Origin: JACVRW01 sp963846505
GTDB taxonomy: Bacteria; Actinomycetota; Thermoleophilia; Solirubrobacterales; Thermoleophilaceae
NCBI GenBank assembly: GCA_963846505.1
Contig: CAWJWD010000006.1
Span: 620,001-684,000 of the forward strand
Direction: 5' to 3'
DNA: 64,000 bases
Within the stretch, counting starts at the first letter, position 1, and every line of letters starts with the position of its first letter. The translations under genes and the position numbers were made by a program. The notes below the pieces were generated by a model. It ran no database searches and had not been told where the DNA came from. It was given only the letters and a program-made list of their open reading frames with translations. Below, piece after piece: positions 34,029 to 41,905 of this stretch.

Positions 34029-34612
34029 GAGGTCTCCTCCACCAACCGATCGCGAACCCAGGCCAGCAGCTGGGTCGGCGTGTCGAACACCGGCTCCCCG
34101 TCCTGGGTCGTGGGGTGGTCCGCGTTCCCGACGTAGAACGCGACCGGCGCGAGCACGTGAGCTTGCCGGAGCGCTGCGGGGAGCGCCAGGCCGGCGTTCG
34201 TCGGCTCGGGAGCAGAACGCTCGATGTCACTCAAGATCAGGTCGTACGTGTTGGCCTCGGCGTATGACAACGCCTCGGCGTTGGTCGTCGCGACGTCCAC
34301 CGCCAGACCGAGACCGCGAAGCGCCTGGATCTCTGCCCGGTTGTTGGCAGGCACGTCGTCGACCCAGAGGATGCGCCGGCCCGCCGGCACCTCCGACACG
34401 AGCGCACGAAGCTCGTCGTCGTCGGGTCTGCGGTTCTCCTTCTCTAGGACCGCATCGGCGATCAGCGCGATCTTGAGCCCGTCCTTGGTGACCTCCACCG
34501 AGGTCGTGCGTCCGAGCAGCTTCTGCAAGTCGCCGGGAAAGCGGAACGCGAGCACGAGGAACACGATCAGCAGGAACCCAAAGACGACCAGGGCGATATA
34601 GAACGCCTCCAC
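34025..34612 (-). CDS. Membrane-anchored receiver-like (REC) domain protein
   Basis: A 195-residue protein. One N-terminal membrane helix (IALVVFGFLLIVFLVLAF, about 6-23), a short charged linker, then a receiver-like domain at about 78-185: acidic pocket ILWVDDVPANN, phospho-acceptor-like Asp in YDLILSDIERSAP, and a beta4-beta5 region (APVAFYVGNADHP) without the usual Lys-Pro. No DNA-binding output domain and no kinase gene are nearby. It heads the three-gene operon. A GTG start is preceded by few ribosome-site bases. It may act as a membrane sensor or scaffold controlling the ART-like protein. Confidence 0.72.
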   Translation of the reverse strand: MEAFYIALVVFGFLLIVFLVLAFRFPGDLQKLLGRTTSVEVTKDGLKIALIADAVLEKENRRPDDDELRALVSEVPAGRRILWVDDVPANNRAEIQALRGLGLAVDVATTNAEALSYAEANTYDLILSDIERSAPEPTNAGLALPAALRQAHVLAPVAFYVGNADHPTTQDGEPVFDTPTQLLAWVRDRLVEETS

Positions 34613-34844
34613 TTGCGACAGCCTGACTGACTACACATGTACACGTCAACTGGGTTCCGCCGGCTCCGCCGGGCGGCGATCACGACGACCGCGGACGGCA
34701 TCACCTATGTCATCACGGCAGACATGAGACTTCGACCGTAGCCCGGACCGTGCGACGGGAGGGTTGCGTACGTGCCCGGCCGAGGGGTGGATCACTTTGG
34801 ACGTGAACTGATCCGGCGGGCGTGTCCGCTGCGAAGCAACGGGC

Positions 34845-35528
34845 ATGCCACAGATCGAGGACACCAATCCAGACGGCGCGCTGCGGGAGCTGGCGGCGGA
34901 CCCGTCGTCGCGCAAGCGCTTTCTCGGAATGATGGGCGGCGGCGGCGCGGCAGCGGCGTTCGGCATCTTCATGGCCGCGTGCGGCAGTGACGACACCGAG
35001 CAGAACGCCGGAGTGGAGCCGGCGGGCACGCTGGGCGGCGGCGCAGTCGCGAAGGATCTCGCGATCGTGCAGTACGCACTGACGCTGGAGCACCTCGAGA
35101 CCGACTTCTACAACGCGGTCATCGATGCCGGGGTGATCGAGGACATGCAGCTCGCCGAGACCGTGAAGCTGATTCGCGACAACGAGCAGGAGCACGTCGA
35201 CGCCCTCACCCAGACGGTCAAGCAGCTCGGCGGCACGCCCAAGCGGCCCAAGACGACCTTCGACGCGGTGCTGGAGGGCGGGCCCGACAAGGTGTTGCAG
35301 ACCGCGGCGACCGTCGAGAACCTCGGCGCGGCGGCCTACCTTGGCCAGGCACCGCGGATCAGCTCCAAGGAGGTGCTCGCCGCGGCACTCGCGATCCACT
35401 CGGTCGAGGGCCGTCACGCAGCAGCCCTGAACACGGTCGTCGGCAAGACGATCGTGCCCGACGGCGCGTTCGCCAAGCCGGCCTCGATGGAGGACGTGCT
35501 GCCCCAGGTGCAGCAGTTCCTCGCCTAG
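34845..35528 (+). CDS. Exported ferritin-like domain protein (lipobox)
   Basis: A 227-residue protein with SRKRFLGMM followed by a Gly/Ala-rich segment and a lipobox-like FMAACGSD at about 42-49, so it is probably a lipoprotein. The ferritin-like four-helix domain follows (IVQYALTLEHLETDFYNAVI, EQEHVDALTQTVKQLGG, EGRHAAALNTVVG), with Glu and His metal-ligand positions of the Ferritin_2 type. These proteins are common in soil actinobacteria, sometimes near oxidative-stress genes. It is followed after 18 nt by a paralogue. Confidence 0.85.
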   Translation: MPQIEDTNPDGALRELAADPSSRKRFLGMMGGGGAAAAFGIFMAACGSDDTEQNAGVEPAGTLGGGAVAKDLAIVQYALTLEHLETDFYNAVIDAGVIEDMQLAETVKLIRDNEQEHVDALTQTVKQLGGTPKRPKTTFDAVLEGGPDKVLQTAATVENLGAAAYLGQAPRISSKEVLAAALAIHSVEGRHAAALNTVVGKTIVPDGAFAKPASMEDVLPQVQQFLA

Positions 35529-35546
35529 CGGAAGGACTCACCGATC

Positions 35547-36188
35547 ATGTCTGAGACCAAGAACCTCGCCAGCCCCGAACTCGCCGCCGTGGAGATCCAC
35601 GGGGTCAGCCGCCAGTCGTTCATCCTCAGGGGCGCCCTCGCCGCGGGAGCGGTCTACGGCCTCGGCGCCGTGCAACCGTTCGTCGGCCAGGCCCTGGCGC
35701 AGGACGACGGCGGCGACGTCGAGATCCTCAACTTCGCGCTCACGCTCGAGTACCTGGAGGCCGCCTTCTACGCTCAGGCGCTGAAGCGGACCAACGGCCT
35801 GTCGACCGAGACCCTCGAGCTCGCGACGACGATCCGCGGCGACGAGGACGAGCACGTGGCCGCGCTCACGATGACGATCAAGGACGCCGGCGGCACCCCG
35901 GCCAAGGCGCCGATGGTCGACTTCGGCAACGCCTTCGAGAGTCAGCGCAGCTTCCTGAAGCTGGCGCAGACCTTCGAGGACACCGGCGTCAGCGCCTACA
36001 ACGGCGCCGCGCCGTCGATCCAGTCCAAGGACGTGCTCGCCGCCGCCGGGTCGATCGTCCAGGTCGAGGCCCGCCACGCCGCGGCGATTCGGCTCATGAA
36101 CGGCCAGCCGCCCACCGACGGCGGCTTCGACAAGGCCCTCGACACGGACGCCGTGCTGAAGGCCGTCGAGCCGTTCGTCAAGGGCTGA
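35547..36188 (+). CDS. Exported ferritin-like domain protein
   Basis: A 213-residue paralogue of the preceding gene. The N-terminus has SRQSFILRGALAAGAVYGLG, resembling a Tat-style signal with a single Arg, and the segment ends QALAQDDGG. The helical domain has matching metal-ligand motifs (LNFALTLEYLEAAFYAQAL, GDEDEHVAALTMTIKDAGG, VEARHAAAIRLMNG). Same operon. Its last 11 nt overlap the convergent receiver gene. Confidence 0.85.
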   Translation: MSETKNLASPELAAVEIHGVSRQSFILRGALAAGAVYGLGAVQPFVGQALAQDDGGDVEILNFALTLEYLEAAFYAQALKRTNGLSTETLELATTIRGDEDEHVAALTMTIKDAGGTPAKAPMVDFGNAFESQRSFLKLAQTFEDTGVSAYNGAAPSIQSKDVLAAAGSIVQVEARHAAAIRLMNGQPPTDGGFDKALDTDAVLKAVEPFVKG

Positions 36189-36660
36189 AGGCCACCGCCG
36201 GCGAAGTACGCCGCTCGGGAATCGCGCCCAGTCCACGAAGCACCGCGATGACCCGGGCAAGCAGCTCGCTGCCTCGGAGCGGCTTCTTGAGATAGTCGTC
36301 GGCCCCGAGCAGCAGACCGGCCACCTCGTCGGCGGGTTCGGTGTGATCGCGGGACAGGAAGACGACGGCGATGCCCTCGCCATAGTCGTCCTTGAGCTGG
36401 CGACACACCTCGTGGCCCGAGATGTCGGGCAGGCACACCTCGACGAGTACGAGCAGCGGCCGCGTCGTGCGGGCCGCAGCGAGCGCTTGTGTCCCGCTGG
36501 GATAGGTATCGGTGGGCCAACCGCCCCGCTCCAAGACCCTCTGGATCGAGGCGCACTCCTCGGCGTCCGGGTCGACGACCATGATCGACACGGCAGGCGC
36601 GGAGAGCGCAGGGGTTTCGTTCACCGTGTCTCCGAAGACGACACCATCATCAAGCGACAT
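36178..36660 (-). CDS. Stand-alone response-regulator receiver with Glu at the phospho-site
   Basis: A 160-residue single receiver domain, with no output domain. The acidic pocket is SIMVVDPDAEEC and the C-terminal Lys-Pro is DDYLKKPLRG. At the normal phospho-acceptor position the sequence reads LVEVCLPDISG, so Asp is replaced by Glu. Such a change often mimics phosphorylation, so the protein may be permanently active or act by dosage. Genes of the ferritin-like pair converge with it. Confidence 0.85.
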   Translation of the reverse strand: MSLDDGVVFGDTVNETPALSAPAVSIMVVDPDAEECASIQRVLERGGWPTDTYPSGTQALAAARTTRPLLVLVEVCLPDISGHEVCRQLKDDYGEGIAVVFLSRDHTEPADEVAGLLLGADDYLKKPLRGSELLARVIAVLRGLGAIPERRTSPAVAFSP

Positions 36661-36761
36661 TAACCGCTCAGCGAAACACGATCAAGGGAGAGCGTGAGGC
36701 CACCAGCAATGCCGATGCACCGTTGACGGAGCTGGAGCGCGCCCCGCCCGAGGGACGCTGC

Positions 36762-37187
36762 TCAGAGCAGGGACGGGCCGCTGTCGGCGGAGGCTGTGGA
36801 AGCCGAGGGGGACCCGGCGATCGATCTGCATGTGGGGTTCTGGGTGCTCAAGGGCAGCGGATGCTCGACGACCGCCTCGAAGAACTCTTGCGCCGCGGGA
36901 ACCAGCACGTAGAAGTGCTGACACGCCCCGAGACCCTGGCGGGTGCGCTTCGATTCGATCAGACCCAGGACCAATAGGCACTTGACGTGATGATCGATCT
37001 TGTTGACGCTGGTATCGAGCAGGTTCGCTAGATCGGTCGAGCTGAGCTCAGTCGTGGACTCGAGCAACAACATCATGATCTTGATGCGTCTCGCGTGGCC
37101 CAGCGCTCGCCCCATCTCCACGAGCCCGAGTCGTGATCTGGCCTCCGGCGATCGCCTGCGCCTCGCGCTGGCACTGCCCGTGCTCAC
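36762..37187 (-). CDS. Winged-helix (ArsR-like) regulator
   Basis: A 141-residue protein with a central wHTH: LGHARRIKIMMLLLESTTEL, SSTDLANLLDTSVNKIDHHV (recognition) and KCLLVLGLIESKRTRQG (wing). The N-terminus is basic and the C-terminus is unstructured. The GTG start overlaps by 4 nt the stop of the upstream small HTH gene, so the two are translated together. Target unknown. Confidence 0.75.
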   Translation of the reverse strand: MSTGSASARRRRSPEARSRLGLVEMGRALGHARRIKIMMLLLESTTELSSTDLANLLDTSVNKIDHHVKCLLVLGLIESKRTRQGLGACQHFYVLVPAAQEFFEAVVEHPLPLSTQNPTCRSIAGSPSASTASADSGPSLL

Positions 37188-37468
37188 GGCAACTTCCTGC
37201 CGATGGCTTCCGCGCGGGCGATGAGTTCACTGGTCTTTGCCTCGAGGACGTTGCTGATGGCGGTCACCTCGTCGAGACGCAAGTCGAGCTCGCCGGCCTG
37301 GGCCGCCACGATTCGCGCGGGGGCCAGACCCGCCGCGAGCGCCACTGCCTGCAGCGAGCGATCTTGGGCGGCGCAACGCTCCCGGATGGCCCAGATCAGC
37401 GTCAGCCGATGGGTGCGAGGGTCGATTCCGGAGCGACGCGTAGAGCTGTCTGCGCGGCAGTCGGTCAC
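37184..37468 (-). CDS. Small XRE-like HTH protein
   Basis: A 94-residue protein with a weak XRE-type fold at about 25-85: WAIRERCAAQDRSLQAVALA, then GLAPARIVAAQAGELDLRLD and a final VLEAKTSELIARAEAIG. The tail resembles the end of the divergent XRE protein (LDTELSDLISQAERLG), suggesting common descent. It heads a two-gene unit with the winged-helix gene. Confidence 0.55.
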   Translation of the reverse strand: MTDCRADSSTRRSGIDPRTHRLTLIWAIRERCAAQDRSLQAVALAAGLAPARIVAAQAGELDLRLDEVTAISNVLEAKTSELIARAEAIGRKLP

Positions 37469-37493
37469 GTCTAATCAGTCGATCGGTGCCAAC

Positions 37494-37499
37494 TATAAT
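37494..37499 (+). promoter_or_regulatory. TATAAT -10 in the divergent XRE intergenic region
   Basis: A perfect TATAAT within an unusually AT-rich spot, 40 nt before the XRE gene's GTG. GTCGAT and ATCGAC segments flank it as an inverted repeat (37479 and 37513 areas), fitting autoregulation by the XRE protein. No good -35 is visible. Confidence 0.45.
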
Positions 37500-37539
37500 T
37501 GCTTGTCGAGTCAATCGACGCGCTCCACAGTTCTCACCC

Positions 37540-37788
37540 GTGTCTAGCCCCTCGCCGACGGCCGCACAGGTCGGGCGCGTCGTCCGAGCCCTACGCGAAG
37601 CACGCAGCGACAGCCAAGAGACGATCGCGCACGCCGCAGAGCTCAGCCGCTACTACTACGCCGGCATCGAACTCGGCGAGCGCAACCCCACGCTACTCGT
37701 GCTCGCACGCATCGCACGCGCGCTCGACACCGAACTCTCCGACCTCATCAGCCAAGCCGAACGGCTTGGCCAGGAGACGGTCAGCTAG
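37540..37788 (+). CDS. XRE family transcriptional regulator
   Basis: An 82-residue single-domain HTH_3 protein: VGRVVRALREARSDSQETIA, the recognition helix SRYYYAGIELGERNPTLLVL, then IARALDTELSDLI. The GTG at 37540 starts right before the domain. The frame is open back to 37486. It is divergent from the small XRE-like gene and separated from the convergent peroxiredoxin gene by 19 nt. Confidence 0.82.
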   Translation: MSSPSPTAAQVGRVVRALREARSDSQETIAHAAELSRYYYAGIELGERNPTLLVLARIARALDTELSDLISQAERLGQETVS

Positions 37789-37807
37789 GTCGGCGCGACC
37801 GTGACCG

Positions 37808-38467
37808 TCACCGCGGCTGCGGCACGATGCGGATGTAGGGCCGTGGGGACTCCCAGCCGTCCGGATAGGTCTCGCGCGCCTGGTCGTCGGAGACCGAGCC
37901 GGCGATGATCACGTCGTCGCCGTCGGTCCAGTTCGCGGGCGTCGCGACCTTGTGCTTGGCCGTCAGCTGCAGCGAGTCGATCACGCGCAGGACCTCGTCG
38001 AAGTTGCGGCCCGTCGTCATCGGATAGACGAGGATCAGCTTGATCGTCTTGTCCGGCCCGATCACGAACACGTTGCGGACCGTCTGGTTGTTCGCCGGCG
38101 TGCGCTCGGTCGGATCGCCGTCGACGTCCGCGGGCAGCATCCCGTAGAGCTTCGAGACCGCGAAGTCCCCGTCGCCGATCAGCGGGTAGTTGGGAGCGGT
38201 GCCCTGCGTCTCGGCGATGTCCGCCGCCCACTTCTCGTGGTTGGAGACCGGGTCGACCGAGAGGCCGATGATCTTCACGCCGCGGCGGTCGAACTCGGGC
38301 TTGATCGACGCCATGTAGCCCAGCTCGGTCGTGCAGACCGGGGTGAAGTTGCGCGGATGCGAGAACAGCACGGCCCACGAGTCCCCGACCCAGTCGTGAA
38401 ATCGGATCGTCCCCTCCGTCGTCTCCGCCTCGAAGTCTGGGGCAGTCTCGCCAAGCTGCAGTGCCAT
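37808..38467 (-). CDS. 1-Cys peroxiredoxin (Prx6 type)
   Basis: A 219-residue thiol peroxidase with the peroxidatic Cys in HPRNFTPVCTTELGYM (about residue 45) and the Prx6-specific VYPMTTGRNFDEVLRVIDSL and long C-terminal dimer arm. It reduces peroxides with a single catalytic Cys and an external thiol. GAGGAG precedes the ATG. It may act with the catalases in the window. Confidence 0.93.
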   Translation of the reverse strand: MALQLGETAPDFEAETTEGTIRFHDWVGDSWAVLFSHPRNFTPVCTTELGYMASIKPEFDRRGVKIIGLSVDPVSNHEKWAADIAETQGTAPNYPLIGDGDFAVSKLYGMLPADVDGDPTERTPANNQTVRNVFVIGPDKTIKLILVYPMTTGRNFDEVLRVIDSLQLTAKHKVATPANWTDGDDVIIAGSVSDDQARETYPDGWESPRPYIRIVPQPR

Positions 38468-38573
38468 CTCGCTCCTCGTGTGGTTGCCTGAAACGACCTT
38501 ACGCGACGGCGCTGACCGGGTGCCGCACGACGGCCCAGAACTGATAGCCGGCGCTATCTCGATCTCCTTCCAT

Positions 38574-38608
38574 CCCGCATCGCTCGCCGCGGGGGCGAGC
38601 GATGCGGG
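38574..38608 (-). terminator. Terminator hairpin after the exported-protein gene
   Basis: Perfect 15-bp stem (38574-38588 with 38594-38608) with a 5-nt loop, 14 nt beyond the stop of the minus-strand gene ending at 38622. There is no U-run, so it is a GC-rich stem terminator by inference. Confidence 0.6.
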
Positions 38609-38621
38609 TATCGGTGTGCTC

Positions 38622-39704
38622 CTAGCCCTTCAACGTGGCGCTCGCGGAGTCGCTGAGGATCCCGGACTCGCCGAGCACCTTCACCTTCACGCCGCCCTTG
38701 CGCTTGGCGAGCTTCTTCGCGTCGGCCTTGGCCGGCTTGAGCGTCGCGATCGCGGCGCCCTGCGCGTTGATGAAGACCGTCGTCTCCACGAGCACCGGGT
38801 CGCCGATGCCGAGGGCCCTGGCCTGCTTCTTGGTCAGGGCGAGCGTGACCGTCACGGGGTCGTTGATCGACCCGGTGACCAGCACCGCGATTCCGCTGCC
38901 GGCCGTCGAGCGCTTGGCCGCGAGGGCGATGTCGACGGGCCGGTTGTACGCCTCCTGATAGGCCGTCTCGGCCGCCTTGCGGAGGTCCTTCTCGGTCGCC
39001 AGCGACTTGTCGGCGTCCGCCTTGGCCTTCGTCAGCGACGTGACCTTCTCCTTGAGGCCGGCCACCTCCTTCTGGAACGGCGCCACGGCGGCGCTGATCA
39101 GCTTGTCGGCAATCGCCGTCGAGCTGTCGGCCACGTGGTAGGTGCCGCCGAGCCCCGTGCACGCGTCGGTGAAGCCCTGCACCGTCGAGAGCGCCGAGAG
39201 GTCGACCCCGGTCGCCGTCTTCACGGCCGGGATCCAGTCGGCGGGATCGTCACCCAGCCCGGCCGCGGCCTTCTGCCAGGGGACGTAGTCGTAGTACGGG
39301 TCCTCGCCCTGCCAGGCAAGGATCGCAGGGCCGCCCAGCTCAGCCACGCCGGAGCAGGTCGCGTGCGCCTGCAGGTCGGTCTGCGCCGGACCGTAGCTGC
39401 GCTTCTGCTCGGGGCTCATGGGCTCCCGGTACGCGCTCGGGAGCTGCTCGTAGTCGATCACGCCCTCGCCGGTGACGCCGTTGTCCTCGCTGAACCCGCG
39501 CGCGTAGCCGTCCGCGGAGACGGTGTACCGCGTCTCGGTGTTGGTCAGCGCGGCGCCCGTCGGGTCGGTCAGGAACGTCACGCCGTCGTTGCCGGTCTTG
39601 GCGACGACCGAGTACACGCCTGGGACCGCCGCGGCGCCTCCGGGTAGCGCCAGCGCCAGGAAGGCGAGCGCCCCTGCGGCGCCGGCGGATTTGATCAGCT
39701 TCAA
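38622..39704 (-). CDS. Secreted hypothetical protein with coiled-coil segment
   Basis: A 360-residue protein. Signal peptide 1-26 (AGALAFLALALPGGAAAV). A globular N-terminal half has two Cys (AHATCSGVAEL and FTDACTGLGG). A predicted coiled coil lies at about 215-250 (EVAGLKEKVTSLTKAKADAD), followed by a C-terminal basic beta segment (KADAKKLAKRKGGVKVKVLG). A strong GAAGGAG precedes the ATG. No family recognised. It may be cell-wall associated. Confidence 0.72.
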   Translation of the reverse strand: MKLIKSAGAAGALAFLALALPGGAAAVPGVYSVVAKTGNDGVTFLTDPTGAALTNTETRYTVSADGYARGFSEDNGVTGEGVIDYEQLPSAYREPMSPEQKRSYGPAQTDLQAHATCSGVAELGGPAILAWQGEDPYYDYVPWQKAAAGLGDDPADWIPAVKTATGVDLSALSTVQGFTDACTGLGGTYHVADSSTAIADKLISAAVAPFQKEVAGLKEKVTSLTKAKADADKSLATEKDLRKAAETAYQEAYNRPVDIALAAKRSTAGSGIAVLVTGSINDPVTVTLALTKKQARALGIGDPVLVETTVFINAQGAAIATLKPAKADAKKLAKRKGGVKVKVLGESGILSDSASATLKG

Positions 39705-40020
39705 GGAGTCCTCCTGAATCGTTGTGAACCGCTCGCCAGATGCCGAGCGCTGGGCCAGACCAGCTAAAGCCTACTAAATCACTAGACTTTGTGGGTAATT
39801 ACCGAAGCCCCAGGAGGCACGCGATGTCCGTCACCGACGATCCGCGCAAGGCCTCCTGACCTCGCGCGACGCCGCTCGCGAAGCACGCCGAGACCACCTA
39901 TGTACACCAAATAGGTAGGGAAACTCCTGAAATGTGGGTCTTGTGGAGTTGAGACCCTGCTGTTTCAATCCCTTCATTCTCGACCTGTTTTATAGGTTTC
40001 AAACACGAAAGGGACTGTCG
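39705..40020. other. Regulatory region between the exported-protein gene and pstS
   Basis: A 316-nt AT-richer interval with no normal gene. It holds the 10-bp palindrome GGTAATTACC (39794-39803). A micro-ORF of 11 codons (39824-39859, MSVTDDPRKAS) has a strong AGGAGGC ribosome site at 39812-39818, complementary to GCCTCCT at its own stop (39851-39857). It also holds the repeat ACCTAT-N9-ATAGGT (39896-39916). The last 110 nt form the probable pstS leader and promoter. A weak single GTACACC at 39902 recalls PhoP boxes, but no proper tandem box is visible. Confidence 0.5.
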
Positions 40021-40893
40021 ATGGCCGGTTTGGATCGCAAGAAGACGAGGTCGCGGGGCCTCCTAGGAGCGCTGGTAGCGCTCGTCGCGGTACTCGTCCT
40101 CGCCCCAGCGAGCGCGAACGCGGCGACGGTGCTGGGCTCGGGATCGAGCGCGAGCGTGCCCTATCTCGAGGCGCTGTTCAAGGGCTACAAGAAGGTCAAC
40201 CCGAAGGTGAAGTTCATCTTCACCGCCAACAACGGCAACGCCGGCGCGAAGGACGTGCAGGACGGCAAGAGCTCGTTCGCCATCCAGACCCGCCCGCCGC
40301 TGCCCTCCGACTCCGGGCTGACCTACTCCAAGCTCTTCCTCGACGGGCTCTGCGTCGCCGTCCACCCGCAGAACAACCTCTCCGGGCTGCAGATCAGCCA
40401 GGTCAAGGACATCTACCTCGGCAACCAGACCCAGTGGTCGGCGGTCGGCTCGAACATCAGCGGTCCGATCTCCGCCTTCGGGCGCTTCTCGACCGCGGGC
40501 CTCTACACGTTCTTCCAGAGCGCGGTGCTCGGCGGCGCCACCCAGGCGTCGAACGTGACGGCGCTCGACAAGGACGGCGAGGTCTCGGTCGCGGTCTCGA
40601 AGAACCAGGCCGGCATCGGCTACGTCGGGCTCGCGAACTCCAAGCCGAGCAGCGGCGTCAAGCGCCTGCGGCTCAACGGCCAGCCGTGCGCGGCGAGCGC
40701 CATCCGGACGCTGAAGTACCCGCTCACGCGCTACGCCTGGCTGGTGCTGCCGTCGAAGAAGCCGAACAAGTTCGCAACCAAGTTCGGTGACTGGGTGCGC
40801 ACGAGCTACGCCGCTGGCCGCATCATCGACAAGGCCGGCGCGGTGCCCGCGTTCAACGCGAAGAAGCCGCCCAAGAAGAAGAAGCGGAAGTAG
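40021..40893 (+). CDS. pstS: Phosphate ABC transporter, substrate-binding protein
   Basis: A 290-residue exported binding protein. Signal segment about 15-38 (LLGALVALVAVLVLAPASAN). Phosphate-loop residues are in LGSGSSASVPYLEALFKGYK and FGRFSTAGLYTFF. The C-terminus is strikingly basic (KKPPKKKKRK), perhaps wall-binding. It lacks a lipobox Cys. First gene of pstSCAB. Confidence 0.92.
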   Translation: MAGLDRKKTRSRGLLGALVALVAVLVLAPASANAATVLGSGSSASVPYLEALFKGYKKVNPKVKFIFTANNGNAGAKDVQDGKSSFAIQTRPPLPSDSGLTYSKLFLDGLCVAVHPQNNLSGLQISQVKDIYLGNQTQWSAVGSNISGPISAFGRFSTAGLYTFFQSAVLGGATQASNVTALDKDGEVSVAVSKNQAGIGYVGLANSKPSSGVKRLRLNGQPCAASAIRTLKYPLTRYAWLVLPSKKPNKFATKFGDWVRTSYAAGRIIDKAGAVPAFNAKKPPKKKKRK

Positions 40894-40903
40894 CCGGGAG
40901 CCG

Positions 40904-41905
40904 ATGCAGTCAGAGGCTCACTCCGGCCGCCGGAACGGCGGCCTCCGTCCCGATCAGCGCGCCGAGCTCATGCTCGGCGCGCTGGTCTGCGGCGTGCTGC
41001 TGTTCGTCGTGCTGCTGATCGTGTTCGTGTTCAAGGAGGCGTGGCCGTCGTTCGCCCACAACGGCCTCTCGTGGTTCGGCGCCGACGGCAGCACCGACCA
41101 GCAGATCCAGGCGATCTTCACCTCCGCCCACCTCCAGCAGGACTACGTCTACGAGTTCCATGCCTGGCCGATCGTCTGGGGCACGATCCTGATCACGGGC
41201 GGGGCGGTCCTGCTGAGCTTCGTCTCGGCGCTGTTCGTGTCGGTCTTCGTCGTCGAGTTCGCGCCCGAGTGGATCCGCCGCATCCTCGAGCCGGTGATCC
41301 GGCTGCTGGCGAGCGTACCGTCGGTGATCTTCGGGCTCGTCGGCGTGCTCGTGCTGGTGCCGTTCATCGGCGACCACGTGATCACCGACGGCAACCGCGA
41401 GTCGGTCGCCTACATCGTCTCGCTGAGCGGCTACAGCCTGCTCGCGGGCGTGCTGATCCTGACCCTGATGATCGCGCCGCTGATGATCGCCGTCTTCGCC
41501 GACGGGCTGCGCGCCGTGCCGCGCGGCTGGCTCGAGGGCTCGCTCGGCCTCGGCATCAACCGCTGGCGCACCTTCTGGAAGATCGGCGTGCGCACGGCGC
41601 GCCCGGCGCTCGTCGCCGGCACGGTGCTCGCGACCGCCCGCGCGCTCGGCGAGGCGGTGATGCTGGCGATGGTCACCGGCGGCGTCGCCTTCGCGCCCAA
41701 CCCCGCCGACGGGCTGATCTTCTTCGTCGAGCCGACCAAGTCGCTGGCCTCGACGATCCTCCAGACCTCGGAGGAGCTCACGGCGCCGCCGATGCGCCAC
41801 ACGATCTTCGCGATCGCGGCCGTGCTGCTGTTCAGCGCGATGATGCTGTCGCTCGCCGGCTGGGCGGTCAAGCAGCCGATGAAGCGCTACGGGGTGCGCG
41901 CGTGA
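40904..41905 (+). CDS. pstC: Phosphate ABC transporter, permease PstC
   Basis: A 333-residue permease with six or seven helices and the BPD permease EAA-type loop (ADGLRAVPRGWLEGSLGLGI). Opening segment AELMLGALVCGVLLFVVLLI and SVPSVIFGLVGVLVLVPF are typical of PstC. It starts 10 nt after pstS and overlaps pstA by 4 nt (GTGA). Confidence 0.94.
   Translation: MQSEAHSGRRNGGLRPDQRAELMLGALVCGVLLFVVLLIVFVFKEAWPSFAHNGLSWFGADGSTDQQIQAIFTSAHLQQDYVYEFHAWPIVWGTILITGGAVLLSFVSALFVSVFVVEFAPEWIRRILEPVIRLLASVPSVIFGLVGVLVLVPFIGDHVITDGNRESVAYIVSLSGYSLLAGVLILTLMIAPLMIAVFADGLRAVPRGWLEGSLGLGINRWRTFWKIGVRTARPALVAGTVLATARALGEAVMLAMVTGGVAFAPNPADGLIFFVEPTKSLASTILQTSEELTAPPMRHTIFAIAAVLLFSAMMLSLAGWAVKQPMKRYGVRA

Noticed and set aside
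34613..34844. A GTGT-N15-GGGCAT stress-type promoter for the ferritin-like operon
   Set aside because: The -10 would overlap the ATG at 34845, leaving no room for a transcript start before it.
39960..40015. GTTTCAATCCC and GTTTCAAAC strings resembling CRISPR repeat ends before pstS
   Set aside because: Each occurs once, there is no repeat-spacer periodicity and no cas gene is in the window.
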